The translations under genes and the position numbers were made by a program. A stretch of 9,248 nucleotides of DNA from Rickettsiales bacterium. GTDB lineage: Bacteria; Pseudomonadota; Alphaproteobacteria; Rickettsiales; JALZUV01. This document shows positions 1-7,625 of the stretch, one piece after another. The notes below the pieces were generated by a model. It was not told the origin of the DNA. It saw only the letters and a program-made list of their open reading frames with translations, and did not search any database. The stretch's first letter is position 1. Each line of letters begins with the position of its first letter. The stretch covers positions 1 through 9,248 of the forward strand of contig JALZUV010000047.1 of NCBI GenBank assembly GCA_023301245.1, read 5' to 3'.

Positions 1-7
1 AGCGAAA

Positions 8-478
8 TCAAAACACCCTCACAACCATCTTCTCAGCAGGCACTATTTGCTTCCCGTAAGGTTCAGTGACAACAAACCCCAATCGCTCATACCAATCTAA
101 TAAAAAATCAAATTCATCGATAGCGTCTTGAGTCGCATATCCACAAATCCTTTTCACGTCCTCACTTTTAGCTATACTCAACGCTTTTTCCATCAAAACT
201 CTCCCAACGCCTTTGCTACCAAACACAACTGGCCTACCGTTTTTTCCCTAGCTCTTTCTTCACATAAATATCTGCTATTAATAGAACATTATTTCCTTCT
301 CGAAGAAGATTACAATACCCCGAGGTCTGCTATTCCAGAAAAGCATCCAACCTCAATAAATATTCAGAAGGTTCATATTTGAGCTTAATTTTCTGCTGCA
401 TTCTCCACGAACTATACAACCAATAGTCCACTCCTTGCAAACAGATCACCTTAATTAAATAACCCTCACTTCAATCAT
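8..478 (-). pseudogene. GNAT-family N-acetyltransferase, degraded
   Basis: An intact copy would be an acetyl-CoA-dependent N-acetyltransferase; the acceptor cannot be told. The frame opening at an ATG at 399-401 gives MQQKIKLKYEP, then LLRLDAFLE, then a TAG at 330-332, and continues with QTSGYCNLLREGNN and VLLIADIYVKKELGK. This is the typical GNAT beta-4 strand leading to the acetyl-CoA loop. The frame then breaks at a run of six A on the coding strand (240-245). In the +1 frame it resumes as NGRPVVFGSKGVGRVLMEKA, with the G-x-G pyrophosphate-binding loop, and runs through the C-terminal GNAT strands (LLDWYERLGF) to a TGA at 8. Upstream, an ATG at 476-478 starts MIEVRVI, a typical GNAT N-terminus, before a TAA at 455-457. 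The 471-bp span fits one normal GNAT of about 155 residues. I see at least three lesions. The family call is strong; the 5' limit is inferred. Confidence 0.8.
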
Positions 479-616
479 TTCTAATGAAATAAAGACAACA
501 ATCCAAAATTGAGAATCAAGTTATCTATGTTCTCTATCCCACTAAATAAATCCTTTGTGCGGCAATTTAACATATATACAAAAAACCGCACAAAATAATC
601 GACACCCCCTAAAAAC
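479..616. other. Divergent intergenic region upstream of ietA
   Basis: This AT-rich gap separates the leftward GNAT remnant from the rightward ATPase gene, so it should hold the promoter of the ATPase-protease operon. I see no convincing -35/-10 pair with normal spacing. AT-rich elements such as TATATA at 573-578 could serve as a -10. There is no clear Shine-Dalgarno sequence before 617. The main structure is the inverted repeat at 554-594, listed separately. Confidence 0.5.
554..594. promoter_or_regulatory. Perfect 9-bp inverted repeat, candidate operator
   Basis: TTTGTGCGG at 554-562 is matched by its exact reverse complement CCGCACAAA at 586-594. The two arms are separated by 23 AT-rich bases that contain TATATA. 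The arm centres lie 32 bp apart, about three helical turns, so two half-sites would face the same side of the helix. The right arm ends 22 bp before the ATPase start at 617. Both flanking genes point away from the site, which argues against a terminator. It could be an operator for the downstream pair, or a hairpin in the 5' leader. IetA itself has a C-terminal helix-turn-helix and is the obvious candidate ligand. The repeat is seen; its role is inferred. Confidence 0.45.
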
Positions 617-1765
617 ATGGCAAAATATTGTGCAATGCCACCAACAAAGAAGAAAAAAACAGCGACCAATCCTTTGATTCGCTACTTTTCCGACCTCTCT
701 CAAGCGAGTCTTACTGGAGACGCACGCCAAATCCAACTAGTATTACTTGCAGCTGTGCGAGGCCTCAAAAAAGAATTGCCAGCATGCTCCGAAGAGCTTG
801 GGGGAATCTTGGCCACCTATTCAGCCAACCCCGGTGCCCTCCGCCGCGCGAACAACGCCCCCCCTCCTGAAGACGTTGACGCAGGGACAGCACTTTTACA
901 ATTCCCCCGCCTTCAAGAATCAGACCGGCCCACCTTTAACGGGCAAACACATGAGCGGGTGGAGCAATTTCTCGCTGAACGTCGCTCTATGGACATCCTC
1001 TTATCCCAAGGAATCGAGCCACCTCGTTCGGTATTGTTAGAGGGTGCTCCGGGAACTGGAAAAACAGCCCTTGCCGCATGGATGGCAATAAGCTTAGACT
1101 TACCTCTCGTCGTGCTCGATCTTGCTACCACAGTGAGTAGCTATTTAGGAAAGACAGGCTCAAACCTGAAACGCTCCCTAGACTATGCCCGTGCTCACCC
1201 CTGTGTATTTTTATTGGATGAATTCGATTCTATAGCCAAACGGCGGGATCATTCGGATGATGTTGGCGAACTCAAACGTATTGTGACAGTCTTGTTAAAA
1301 GAGCTTGAGAACTGGCCTTTCACTTCCGTTTTAGTAGCGGCTACGAATCATCCAGAGCTATTAGATCCAGCAATTGAAAGACGTTTTGACGTTGTGCTGT
1401 CAATTCCTATTCCAAATCAAGAAGCTCGGGAAAAAATACTCATTAATAAACTCAATTCCTTTTCTGAAAGTCTTTCCTCACGCTATTTAAGCGGATTTTC
1501 ACAAGCTCTTGATGGCCGAACAGGGTCAGAGATCGAAACTATGGTGAACGCGGCGTTAAGGCGGCACGTCGTTCAGAAGACACCTCTGGCGCAAGCACTC
1601 GGTGAAGTCCTCTGCGAATGGAGTGGGACAGAACCGTCAAAAGAACAAATTCACAAGGTGATCCATCTCTTGAAACATGAAGCAAAACTCACTGTTCGCG
1701 AGATTGCAAGTATTGTGGGTCTCTCTTCATCCGGCGTTCAACATCACCTCAAAAAATCTAGATAA
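617..1765 (+). CDS. ietA: IetA-like AAA+ ATPase with C-terminal helix-turn-helix
   Basis: This 382-residue AAA+ ATPase is the first gene of an ATPase-subtilisin pair of the IetAS type. In that system IetA is the antitoxin/partner of the protease IetS, and the pair acts in plasmid stability and antiviral defence. Residues 1-100 form a helical N-terminal region with a lysine cluster at 11-14. The AAA core has Walker A GAPGTGKT (143-150), Walker B VFLLDEFD (197-204), sensor 1 ATN (242-244), an arginine-finger segment ERRFD (254-258) and a sensor-2-like GRTGSEI (300-306). Residues 359-380 (TVREIASIVGLSSSGVQHHL) look like a helix-turn-helix, so DNA binding or autoregulation is possible. The start at ATG 617 is tentative: a second ATG at 635 is equally plausible and neither has a clear Shine-Dalgarno. 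The stop lies 2 nt before the protease ATG, implying translational coupling. The frame is intact. Confidence 0.85.
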   Translation: MAKYCAMPPTKKKKTATNPLIRYFSDLSQASLTGDARQIQLVLLAAVRGLKKELPACSEELGGILATYSANPGALRRANNAPPPEDVDAGTALLQFPRLQESDRPTFNGQTHERVEQFLAERRSMDILLSQGIEPPRSVLLEGAPGTGKTALAAWMAISLDLPLVVLDLATTVSSYLGKTGSNLKRSLDYARAHPCVFLLDEFDSIAKRRDHSDDVGELKRIVTVLLKELENWPFTSVLVAATNHPELLDPAIERRFDVVLSIPIPNQEAREKILINKLNSFSESLSSRYLSGFSQALDGRTGSEIETMVNAALRRHVVQKTPLAQALGEVLCEWSGTEPSKEQIHKVIHLLKHEAKLTVREIASIVGLSSSGVQHHLKKSR

Positions 1766-1767
1766 TT

Positions 1768-4093
1768 ATGTCTAACCCTAACAAATTCATCCTAGCAAAT
1801 GGCGAACAATTCATCGAACCCGTCAAGACTGGTCATGGAGGTGGTTCTACTCCATCACCCAGAACTTACGAAGAGGCCCGAAGCCTTGTAAAGACCTCGT
1901 TAAATAACACTATAAACGAACTCCGGACTATGCCGCATGAGCTGAAGCTCAAGGACGAGCAAATTGTGAGCGTTCGAATGAATCCAGCCTTCACAGCAAA
2001 ATCCTACGAACTAAAGCAACTAATCCATAGCCGGACGAATTTGACTCAAATTGGGTCACGTCCATTTAAGAAATGGTGTTGCTGAACTTCCTGAAGAGCA
2101 AGCGAGAAAATTTCTAAAAAAGGATATTGATGTTTCCACAAGCAGACTAGTCTTCTTACGTGGTCAACTGAATGCATTGGAAGAACTTAATCGTCAGTTA
2201 GACGCCCCTGAGTCTCGGCACAGTAATGCGTTCAAAGAGGAGATAGCACATTTAGAAGCAATTGACCTGCTTGCTCCGGAGGAAAAAATCTCTGCATTCA
2301 TGCTTGAGGAAGACTGGGAGGAAGGTCGGGTTGAACTCGTGTTTCATCCGTCCGTCTACGACAAGACAGTACAACTAGATTTCTTTACCGACCTTATTTT
2401 TGGAGGGCCAACGAGTGGTAATAAAATACGATCTGCTAGCTATGAGAACGGACCAACCTTTATATCGTGTCGTCTCAACCGGGATCAACTCACGGAAATT
2501 TCACGCGCAAACCCTCTTCGCTCCGCTAAGCCGTTGCGCTTTAATGGACTTCCTGGTGTCCGCTCTGCTGGGTCTTTTCCTATGCCTCCGCTTCCGACCG
2601 TCAGCGGCAAATCAAAGGTAACAGTCGGTCTCTTTGACGGAGGAGTTGATACCACTCATTCCTATCTAGCAGGCCACGTCGTAGAAGATCCCGCTTTCTG
2701 TATTAGCACCCCAGCACATCCAGATTTCGTCTCACACGGAACTGGAGTGGCTGGAGCCCTTATCTATGGTCCACTAAATGACTATGCTATGGATCAACCC
2801 TTGCCAGCACCAAAGGTGAATGTGGAAAGCTTTCGGGTATTACCAACTTCTGACCCTATGGACATCGACCTCTATGAATCCATTGATGTAATTGAAGCCG
2901 TCGTGCCGCAGAAGCCCGAGATCAAATTCTATAATCTCAGTATGGGACCGTGTGGCCCCATCGATGACGACAACATCACCCGCTTCACATACTCTCTCGA
3001 TCTCTTAGCTCACACTCACAATGTCAGTTTTTGCGTAGCAGTTGGGAATGATGGGCAAGCAGGGTCAGTTTACGGAAGAATTCAAGCACCCTCGGATATG
3101 GTGAATGGGCTCGCCGTCGGAGCCTTTACAGATGCTAGCGGAGAGGCATTAGCAGCGAATTATTCGTGCGTCGGCTACGGCCGGGAAGGTGCTAAAAATA
3201 AACCCGATCTTCTAGCATTTGGCGGATGTGCCACTAAACCATTTCAGCTCCTTTCGCCAAATTCTAACTTTAAAGGCATGGAGGCAGGAACAAGCTTCAG
3301 CACTCCACTCGCTACATCACTTGCAGCACAAGCTCAAGCCAAGCTCAATGTGGGCACGCCTCTACTTAGTCGAGCATTGGTCGTTCACAAAGCGCAGTCC
3401 AAAAATTTCAAATTCGCTCCAGATATCGGTCATGGAATGTTGAGAAAAGACATCGATGCGCTACTCACATGCAGCGACGGTGAAGTTTGTATTCTTTATA
3501 CCTCTGAAATACAGGCTACTAAATCATTGAAACTTCCTTTACTGCTCCCTCCGAATTTGGTGGACAGTGGAAGTCTCGAATTTACTTGGACAGTTGCCAT
3601 TCTACCTAAAACGGATCCCCTGAGCACAAGTGACTACACTAATATATGTATTGAAGATCGCTTTCACCCAAACAGCAAAGTCTATGGAATAAATCCGCCA
3701 AAAGGTTTAGCAGGAGGAAAACGTAAAACCGTCCACCTTGACAGAGATTCTGATAAGGTGGAAGAATTGCAAACTCAAGGATGGAACCTATCCGCTCTTC
3801 CTAATACAGACGATGGAAACGTTTACATAGACGAGCACGAAAGAAAGCTCACACTCAAGTGGGAGCCGCTAGTGCGAAGACGGAAAAACAAACGATCTAC
3901 TGGAGTTCACGAACCATTTCTAACATTTCACGCAATTGCACGCGGGCAAGAAAAGGAAACTGTTAAATTTTGCGCACTTGTAACAATCAGATCCTCAGCC
4001 GGAATTGATCTTTATCAGGCAATTCGAACGCAAAATCCAGTCCTGCAACCCCTACAAGTTCGCACAGAAGCAGAACTCCGAGTTAAAATATAA
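1768..4093 (+). pseudogene. ietS: IetS-like subtilisin-family (S8) serine protease, frameshifted
   Basis: An intact copy would be the S8 serine protease partner of IetA, the toxic/effector half in known IetAS pairs. The first frame (1768-2085) encodes about 98 residues of the family N-terminus, including a Gly-rich GHGGG and the segment VSVRMNPAFTAKSY, and ends in TGA at 2083-2085. The rest is in the +1 frame, open from 2045 to the TAA at 4091-4093. Numbered from a possible TTG at 2051, that part carries the triad Asp196 (GLFDGG), His229 (SHGTGVAG) and Ser415 (GTSFSTP), plus oxyanion Asn333 (AVGND). A beta-rich C-terminal domain follows. Joining the frames near 2065-2075 gives about 775 residues, a normal length for the family. 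A one-base insertion around TTTAAGAAA is the simplest cause. Expression from an internal TTG or a frameshifting mechanism cannot be excluded. Confidence 0.82.
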
Positions 4094-4367
4094 GCTGATC
4101 AAATAGCACTGAAATAGTTTGGTGTTCTTGAAAAGCTATTACAGAAGCCCTCGTCGCCGAACTCACTGCTAAGTCGTGATTAATACTAGCGATTCCCAGA
4201 CTAGCTCGGCTCAGTCGAACATCTAGTACACCGACTTGGGATTTTACGAACCGGGTCTTGTTCATCTGCGCGTGAATACATGTGAAGATCTGAGCGGACT
4301 GAGCCAGTTGGCGGATCAATCTCCACCCTCCGATTGGGCGTCCACCTTCTTGCACGAATATATTCAT
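4083..4367 (-). CDS. Unrecognised small ORF, possibly a gene remnant
   Basis: This is an open frame of 94 codons from an ATG at 4365-4367 (a TTG at 4376 is also possible) to a TAA at 4083. It overlaps the last 11 bases of the protease gene tail to tail. The translation (MNIFVQEGGRPIGGWRLIRQ at the start, VLDVRLSRASLGIASINHDL in the middle) has ordinary soluble-protein composition and no motif I recognise. It lies just downstream of the polymerase remnant on the same strand and could be a separate decayed gene. The frame is open as far as a stop at 4407-4409, so the true start may be lost. No Shine-Dalgarno is evident. It may not be a real gene. Confidence 0.25.
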   Translation of the reverse strand: MNIFVQEGGRPIGGWRLIRQLAQSAQIFTCIHAQMNKTRFVKSQVGVLDVRLSRASLGIASINHDLAVSSATRASVIAFQEHQTISVLFDQLIF

Positions 4368-4413
4368 TTTCTCCAAGATGTCAGCACAACCATGGGTTGT
4401 TGAATATCATCCA

Positions 4414-5080
4414 CTACATAGAATCCCTCAAGAATGCAACCTTCGGTTGCGCTGTATGCTTAGCATCATGTGCACCACCCAAATAAAGAACCTCTTTTCC
4501 AAACTTACTAACCACAGCATCCATCGCTTCATTCAATCGCTAACGATAATCCCCATTCTGATCAAACAGCGAAGGTGTATGATTCTCCTCCGCCACCAAT
4601 CGGTTCAACACAATATTAACCTTCAAGATAGGGCTTCGTTGATCTGGGCGAACCTCCCATATCGCCGTCATTGTCTTTGTTAAAAACAAACAATCAGACG
4701 TTTCCGAAAATGAAGCACCATGCTCCCAGCTAGTGAAATTCGTATACTTGATAATCAAATTGAGGGATCCAACCATCAGACTATGTGATCTTGCTCTAAA
4801 AGCAGCCTTTTGATCAAGTCAGTGAATAGTTGTAATCGCTTTATTCGAGTTTCGAAATTTAGGAGGCAAAACATGATCATGCCCTATCGACTTTTTCATC
4901 GGTTTACTATCGATGTTATTAATTTTATGGGCGCGTAACTTATGCCATAGCCGCGCCTCAGAAACACGAATCCCTGTCTTCACACCAAAAGCCTTTGCCC
5001 CATAACTAGCGGCTATACGACAATTACTCTCCCCCCCCTTCCTACAGCTTCCCCTCTTAAATTAGGCGTAGGAACAATCT
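4414..5080 (-). pseudogene. Y-family (DinB/UmuC-type) translesion DNA polymerase, deleted and broken
   Basis: An intact copy would be a low-fidelity lesion-bypass polymerase. A short N-terminal remnant (PNLRGEAVG) is followed by a frame break at a run of eight G on the coding strand (5031-5038). One frame then runs to 4414. It has NCRIAASYGAKAFGVKTGIR, the fingers/palm segment that binds the incoming nucleotide in this family. It passes directly into LWHKLRAHKINN and KSIGHDHVLPPKFRN from the region before the little finger. Roughly 200 expected residues between them, including most of the palm, are missing (junction near 4950-4955). The little-finger domain follows (LNLIIKYTNFTSW, SLFDQNGDYR, LNEAMDAVVSKFGKEVLYLG). 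A TGA at 4819-4821 and a TAG at 4540-4542 interrupt this same frame. The true N-terminus with the first catalytic Asp is not visible. It is clearly nonfunctional as a polymerase. Confidence 0.8.
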
Positions 5081-5214
5081 AAGCTCCCCCCTCAATTATC
5101 CGTTTTCAAATTTACTATGTGCTCGAATGCGAACTTCGTTAATAAAACAATGCAAATATATAGGAGCTCATGAAGAACCTCATCAAGCAAAATAGACCGT
5201 AAACTTTCGTCAAT

Positions 5215-5853
5215 CTATCGTGTCTCAGAATCAATCTGATCTATAATTTCAAAATAGCTGAAATCTGAAAACGAGTAATAGCAAGTAACAAGTTTCTTTG
5301 CTCTGTCTGAAGATCGAAGACACACAATATTACTTGGTGATCTGTAGAGAAACTCAGCTTCTTTCCTATCACTTGATGACCCTTTGAGCGAGTAGATAAC
5401 TTTTGTTGGCTTCGCTAATTTATCTTTTGCATCTGCGGTTCCTTTGTCGCCGTGTTGATTCCAAACAAACTGCATTCCTAATAGTAGAGGGACACAAAAT
5501 ATGATAGGGCTGAGTATGAGAACCCAGCGATTATTAAATTTTTTAAAAATCACACGTTCAATGCTAGTGTGTTTTCTTATTACTCGGATTAGAAATAAAA
5601 CCGTTAACACTATGGTCATGACATATATTGAAAGAATGCCTCCTCTAAGAGTAGTGGTTTCCCAATTCCAATCAACCATCTCAGAAATCCCTAGTTCCCT
5701 GAAATATGCTGCATAGTAATGTATACCACTGATAAGAAAGAAAATAGGGCATGCGGTAAAAAATACCACCTCATTCAAAAAAGCGCTTTTCTTCTCAACC
5801 TTGACTAGATCTTCATAATCAATCTTTTTTGAGATTTCTTCATAAGAATTCAT
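5215..5853 (-). CDS. Three-helix membrane protein of unknown function
   Basis: This 212-residue protein belongs to no family I recognise. It has a charged N-terminal stretch (1-27), then three hydrophobic segments at about 28-50 (FFTACPIFFLISGI), 71-91 (ILSIYVMTIVLTVLFLIRV) and 110-131 (WVLILSPIIFCVPLLLG). A basic loop lies between helices 2 and 3 (RKHTSIERVIFKKFNNR). The C-terminal domain of about 80 residues (132-212) is polar and includes LYRSPSNIVCLRSSDRAKK. By the positive-inside rule the loop between helices 2 and 3 is cytoplasmic, which would place the C-terminal domain outside the cytoplasm. I prefer the ATG at 5853 over a TTG two codons upstream; neither has a good Shine-Dalgarno. 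It diverges from the DUF6988-like gene across a 91-bp gap. The frame looks intact. Confidence 0.65.
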   Translation of the reverse strand: MNSYEEISKKIDYEDLVKVEKKSAFLNEVVFFTACPIFFLISGIHYYAAYFRELGISEMVDWNWETTTLRGGILSIYVMTIVLTVLFLIRVIRKHTSIERVIFKKFNNRWVLILSPIIFCVPLLLGMQFVWNQHGDKGTADAKDKLAKPTKVIYSLKGSSSDRKEAEFLYRSPSNIVCLRSSDRAKKLVTCYYSFSDFSYFEIIDQIDSETR

Positions 5854-5944
5854 ATACAAAGAAATTATCTACTCAGACAAATAACTGCTATTATAAAATC
5901 GCACTATCAATAGAACGGTAAAATTCAATCAATACAAAATATTC
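5854..5944. promoter_or_regulatory. Short divergent promoter region
   Basis: These 91 very AT-rich bases separate the starts of two divergent, intact-looking genes and must hold the promoters of both unless transcription enters from outside. Candidate -10-like stretches such as TATAAAAT occur near 5893. I could not assign paired -35 and -10 boxes with confidence, and I saw no clear inverted repeat. Confidence 0.3.
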
Positions 5945-6598
5945 ATGCTCCGAAGCTCCAATGAAAAAATGTCCCCCCTCTTGGATAGATCGACTGAACT
6001 CAACGTGTCCTTATCAAAGATTCTAACTCAGGATGTAAACCCATCATCTCACAAAGAGGCTGTGAGCAAATCTCTGTGTTTGGTCTCACGAGAGCACGCA
6101 ACTAGTATTACTCTACTAGTCAACAATCGTATGGGCATCTCCAGTTTATGTCTGCTACGGTCACAGTATGAAGCACTCGTCAGAATGTTGTGGGTCTACT
6201 ACGTGGCATCTGAAAATGTCGTTGAAAAACTTGCAGCTGAACTGACAGTAGATTCCGGAAGGCAATCGGCAAATAAAATGAAAATGCTGTCTGAAATGCT
6301 CACAGAGCTCGAAGGCAAGGCTCCCAAAGAGGCCATGGACTCATTATTAGAATTTAAGGATTATTCTTGGAAACATCTAAGCTCTTTTGTTCACGGAGGA
6401 ATGCATGCATCTCAGAGAAAGATGAACGGAATGTCAGTGGAGTTCATCGAAAACGCCGTCAGACAATCCAATGCCTTACTCATCATGACAGCCATGATGA
6501 TGATTATAATCTCACAATCCTCAAAATACGTAGGCCGATTACCAAAATTGCAGAAGGCATTCGCCGATTGCCTTCCTCCAGTCAAAACTGAAACATAG
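5945..6598 (+). CDS. DUF6988-like hypothetical protein
   Basis: This is a 217-residue, mainly helical protein. The block REHATSITLLVNNRMG, then LLRSQYEALVRMLWVYYVAS, then DYSWKHLSSFVHGGMHA and a terminal FADCLPP matches the pattern I recall for the DUF6988 family, found in scattered Proteobacteria and other Gram-negatives, often in accessory regions. The SxVHGG histidine and the QYEALVR motif are its most conserved parts as I remember them. No biochemical function is known to me. A hydrophobic helix near 175-190 (ALLIMTAMMMIIIS) could be buried or membrane-associated. The ATG at 5945 gives the longest product, but the ATG at 5969 (MSPLLDRSTEL) may match family N-termini better. The frame is intact. 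The family name comes from memory. Confidence 0.7.
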   Translation: MLRSSNEKMSPLLDRSTELNVSLSKILTQDVNPSSHKEAVSKSLCLVSREHATSITLLVNNRMGISSLCLLRSQYEALVRMLWVYYVASENVVEKLAAELTVDSGRQSANKMKMLSEMLTELEGKAPKEAMDSLLEFKDYSWKHLSSFVHGGMHASQRKMNGMSVEFIENAVRQSNALLIMTAMMMIIISQSSKYVGRLPKLQKAFADCLPPVKTET

Positions 6599-6794
6599 CT
6601 ATAGCTCAAGCTATCCCCCCTCAAAATAACTATTCATGTCTAAAAACAAAGAGCGAAGAGGGTTTGAAATACGGTAGGATAACAGTTTTATTACATCTGA
6701 CATAAAAAAGAATAATAGCCGTGCAAAATCGTAGTTTTTCAACTACCCTAAAACATTGGACGTAATAGCGTAAAATACATTAAAATTATTGAAA

Positions 6795-7400
6795 ATGAGC
6801 AACTTAGCCATTGGAGATATTCATGGTTGCCGAAAGGCTTTAGAGACTTTGCTCCAAAGTATCGAAATACAGGCAGATGATCTTATTATTACATTGGGTG
6901 ATTACGTGAACCGTGGCCCTGATAGTAAAGGTGTCATTGAATGTTTAATGGATCTTGCTCAAAAACAGCAAGTTATTACCCTCAAAGGTAATCATGAAAT
7001 CATGATGCTCCGATCTAAGTTAGAGCATAACCCAACCCAGTGGCTAACTGTAGGAGGAGATACAACATTAGACTTGTATGAAGCCGTCGACTGGGCAGGT
7101 ATTCCTGATGAGCATTGGACATTCTTGGAGGAGACAGAGCGTTACTACGAAACAGATACTCATTTTTTTGTACATGCTGGCGTTACCGCAGAGTTGGCAT
7201 TAGTAGATCAAAAAAACTATAACTTATTTTGGCAATCCCCCCCCGAAAGCAAGCCACATCTTTCAGGGGAAACGATGATCTGCGTTCACTCTGAAGTAGG
7301 CCACATACCTAAGAATGTTGGTTATGCCGTATGTATTGATACGAGGGTTTATAACGGAGGCTGGTTGACCTGCCTTGATGCTGAAAGTGGAGACTACTGA
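6795..7400 (+). CDS. PPP-family metallophosphoesterase, C-terminally truncated
   Basis: This is a bacterial serine/threonine phosphatase-like protein of the PPP/calcineurin-like superfamily, which uses two metal ions to hydrolyse phosphoesters. From ATG 6795 the motifs are GDIHG (7-11), GDYVNRGPDS (35-44), GNHE (65-68), FVHAG (His127) and a degenerate last motif CVHSE (His165, where CGHT is usual). The second Asp of GDxxDRG is Asn39; I recall such Asn variants in some bacterial relatives, so this need not abolish activity. All metal-ligand positions are present. The frame ends at TGA 7398-7400 after WLTCLDAESGDY. Reading on in frame gives QANEQGGTRGGK up to TAA 7458-7460, which matches the normal family tail if the TGA was once TGG (Trp). 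The product is therefore short by about 20 residues and may be unstable. An upstream TTG at 6789 is also possible. Confidence 0.75.
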   Translation: MSNLAIGDIHGCRKALETLLQSIEIQADDLIITLGDYVNRGPDSKGVIECLMDLAQKQQVITLKGNHEIMMLRSKLEHNPTQWLTVGGDTTLDLYEAVDWAGIPDEHWTFLEETERYYETDTHFFVHAGVTAELALVDQKNYNLFWQSPPESKPHLSGETMICVHSEVGHIPKNVGYAVCIDTRVYNGGWLTCLDAESGDY

Positions 7401-7460
7401 CAAGCTAACGAACAGGGAGGAACGCGTGGAGGAAAGGTAGATCAAATTATTTCAGATTAA
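7401..7460 (+). other. Read-through remnant of the phosphatase C-terminus
   Basis: Nineteen open codons follow the phosphatase TGA in the same frame before a TAA at 7458. The translation (QANEQGGTRGGKVDQI) resembles the WQAN-x-x-GETR-x-G tail common in bacterial PPP phosphatases. This marks the TGA as a recent nonsense change rather than the natural end. Confidence 0.6.
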
Positions 7461-7625
7461 TAAGATCTCTGATTAGGAAATATTCTTACTGATCTATATC
7501 GTAGTCCTACATTTTCAAATACATTAGCGATGTAAAACACTCTGGAAAATTGAGGGGAATACCGACAATTTACGTTTTTATCTCAATCAGACTTGTTACC
7601 TATTGAGCTGCTATGCCCTCCCTCC

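Noticed and set aside
554..594. Terminator reading of the inverted repeat
   Set aside because: Both neighbouring genes point away from it, the loop is 23 bases and no T run follows on either strand.
2045..2085. Classical programmed ribosomal frameshift in ietS
   Set aside because: There is no known slippery heptamer, no prfB-like CTT-TGA site and no evident stimulatory Shine-Dalgarno or pseudoknot. The shift is +1 and fits a simple indel.
4378..4683. Plus-strand frame of 101 codons
   Set aside because: It lies antisense to the recognisable little-finger domain of the polymerase remnant and has low-quality composition.
5170..5202. Ten-residue ORF after a good TAGGAG Shine-Dalgarno
   Set aside because: It is only ten codons, not linked to any downstream gene on its strand, and lies in a gap before convergent genes. 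Chance is likely.
6597..6621. Palindrome AGCTATAGCT and a short ATAGC/GCTAT hairpin right after the DUF6988-like stop
   Set aside because: The stem is only five pairs and is followed by C6 rather than T, so it is not a convincing terminator.
6731..6746. Hairpin GTAGTT-TTTC-AACTAC upstream of the phosphatase
   Set aside because: It is a six-pair A/T-rich stem with no conserved context, too weak to call a regulatory site.
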